In this document: positions 54,415-54,511 of the stretch, one piece after another
How the letters are laid out: each line of letters opens with the position of its first letter
Position numbering within the stretch: the stretch's first letter is position 1
Source of the DNA: JBCCFW01 sp039029535
GTDB taxonomy: Bacteria > Acidobacteriota > JBCCFW01
Reading direction: 5' to 3'
DNA length: 54,511 bases
Assembly: GCA_039029535.1 (NCBI GenBank)
Contig: JBCCFW010000030.1
Coordinates: 1 to 54,511 of the forward strand
Notes under the pieces: generated by a model
Told to the model about the DNA's origin: nothing
The model's database searches: none
What the model saw: the letters and a program-made list of their open reading frames with translations, nothing else
Program-made: the position numbers and the translations under genes

Positions 54415-54511
54415 CTATCGCCGGGCATTCGGATGCAGCGATGACGCCAGAATGTGATCAGCGTTTTCGACGATCCGGTTGGCCTGGCCGACGATCATCG
54501 CATCCGGCGCC
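54415..54511 (-). CDS. Possible C-terminal end of an unrelated coding region (partial)
   Basis: The minus frame entering from the right edge gives 31 residues (APDAMIVGQANRIV...SLHPNARR) and a TAG stop. It is not in frame with the oxidoreductase and has lower G+C (about 57% over 54361-54480) than the rest of the window. A plus-strand frame here (QFFGNETGAYRRAFG) is also plausible. Too short to identify. Confidence 0.3.
   Translation of the reverse strand, partial: APDAMIVGQANRIVENADHILASSLHPNARR

Overview
The window is 54.5 kb of high-GC DNA (roughly two thirds G+C by eye). It is densely coded on both strands, with no gap above about 220 bases between genes and no rRNA, tRNA, CRISPR array, insertion sequence or prophage that I can see. 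A TonB-dependent receptor, two lipoprotein signals, a Tat signal, a periplasmic adaptor with MacB-type ABC permeases and many signal-peptide hydrolases point to a Gram-negative (diderm) bacterium. The mix of CRTAC1/UnbV lipoprotein, thrombospondin type 3/dockerin ends, HEAT and TPR proteins, a cyclase-ATPase-TPR protein and a sigma-54 regulator/kinase linked to an ABC exporter fits Acidobacteriota or a Myxococcota-like lineage. That placement is an inference; there is no phylogenetic marker in the window.

Left part (1-8000): the end of a large secreted acidic repeat/dockerin protein with a strong terminator, a DoxX-like membrane protein, and a TonB receptor with a His/Asp-rich insert and a Fur-type palindrome upstream. 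Then come a small membrane protein, the tRNA hydroxylase MiaE, a family 4 glycosyltransferase, an MFS transporter and a nucleotidyltransferase.

Middle-left (8000-17000): two exported HEAT-repeat proteins that together hold three copies of one ~530-residue module, then a TPR lipoprotein translationally coupled to a CRTAC1/UnbV lipoprotein, then a small orphan. 17000-25200: Tat-exported amidase, LURP-one-like protein, PhyH oxygenase overlapping a GH20 hexosaminidase, an exported repeat/PKD-like protein and an exported alpha/beta hydrolase. 25280-28530 is a minus-strand operon of methyltransferase, sugar epimerase, glycosyltransferase and hotdog thioesterase.

28600-42000: an exported HExxH protein, a lectin-like protein, a YbaK deacylase, an M20 peptidase, a methyltransferase, 6-phosphogluconolactonase, an exported hydrolase, a 1209-residue cyclase/ATPase/TPR protein, and a divergent exported orphan. 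42000-49805 is a seven-gene minus-strand operon: adaptor, ABC ATPase, two FtsX/MacB permeases, sigma-54 response regulator, histidine kinase, GNAT acetyltransferase. Upstream of it lie two 14-bp palindromes 20 bp apart and a -24-like element, so the operon probably activates itself.

The right end (49900-54511) has small minus-strand genes, an M28 peptidase, an exported esterase and a luciferase-like oxidoreductase whose N-terminal half is missing. The last ~140 bases look different in composition and may be a junction.

The best candidates for something undescribed are the self-regulated sigma-54/ABC operon with its paired palindromes, the ribosome-site-masking inverted repeats before two hydrolase genes, and the tripled HEAT module.
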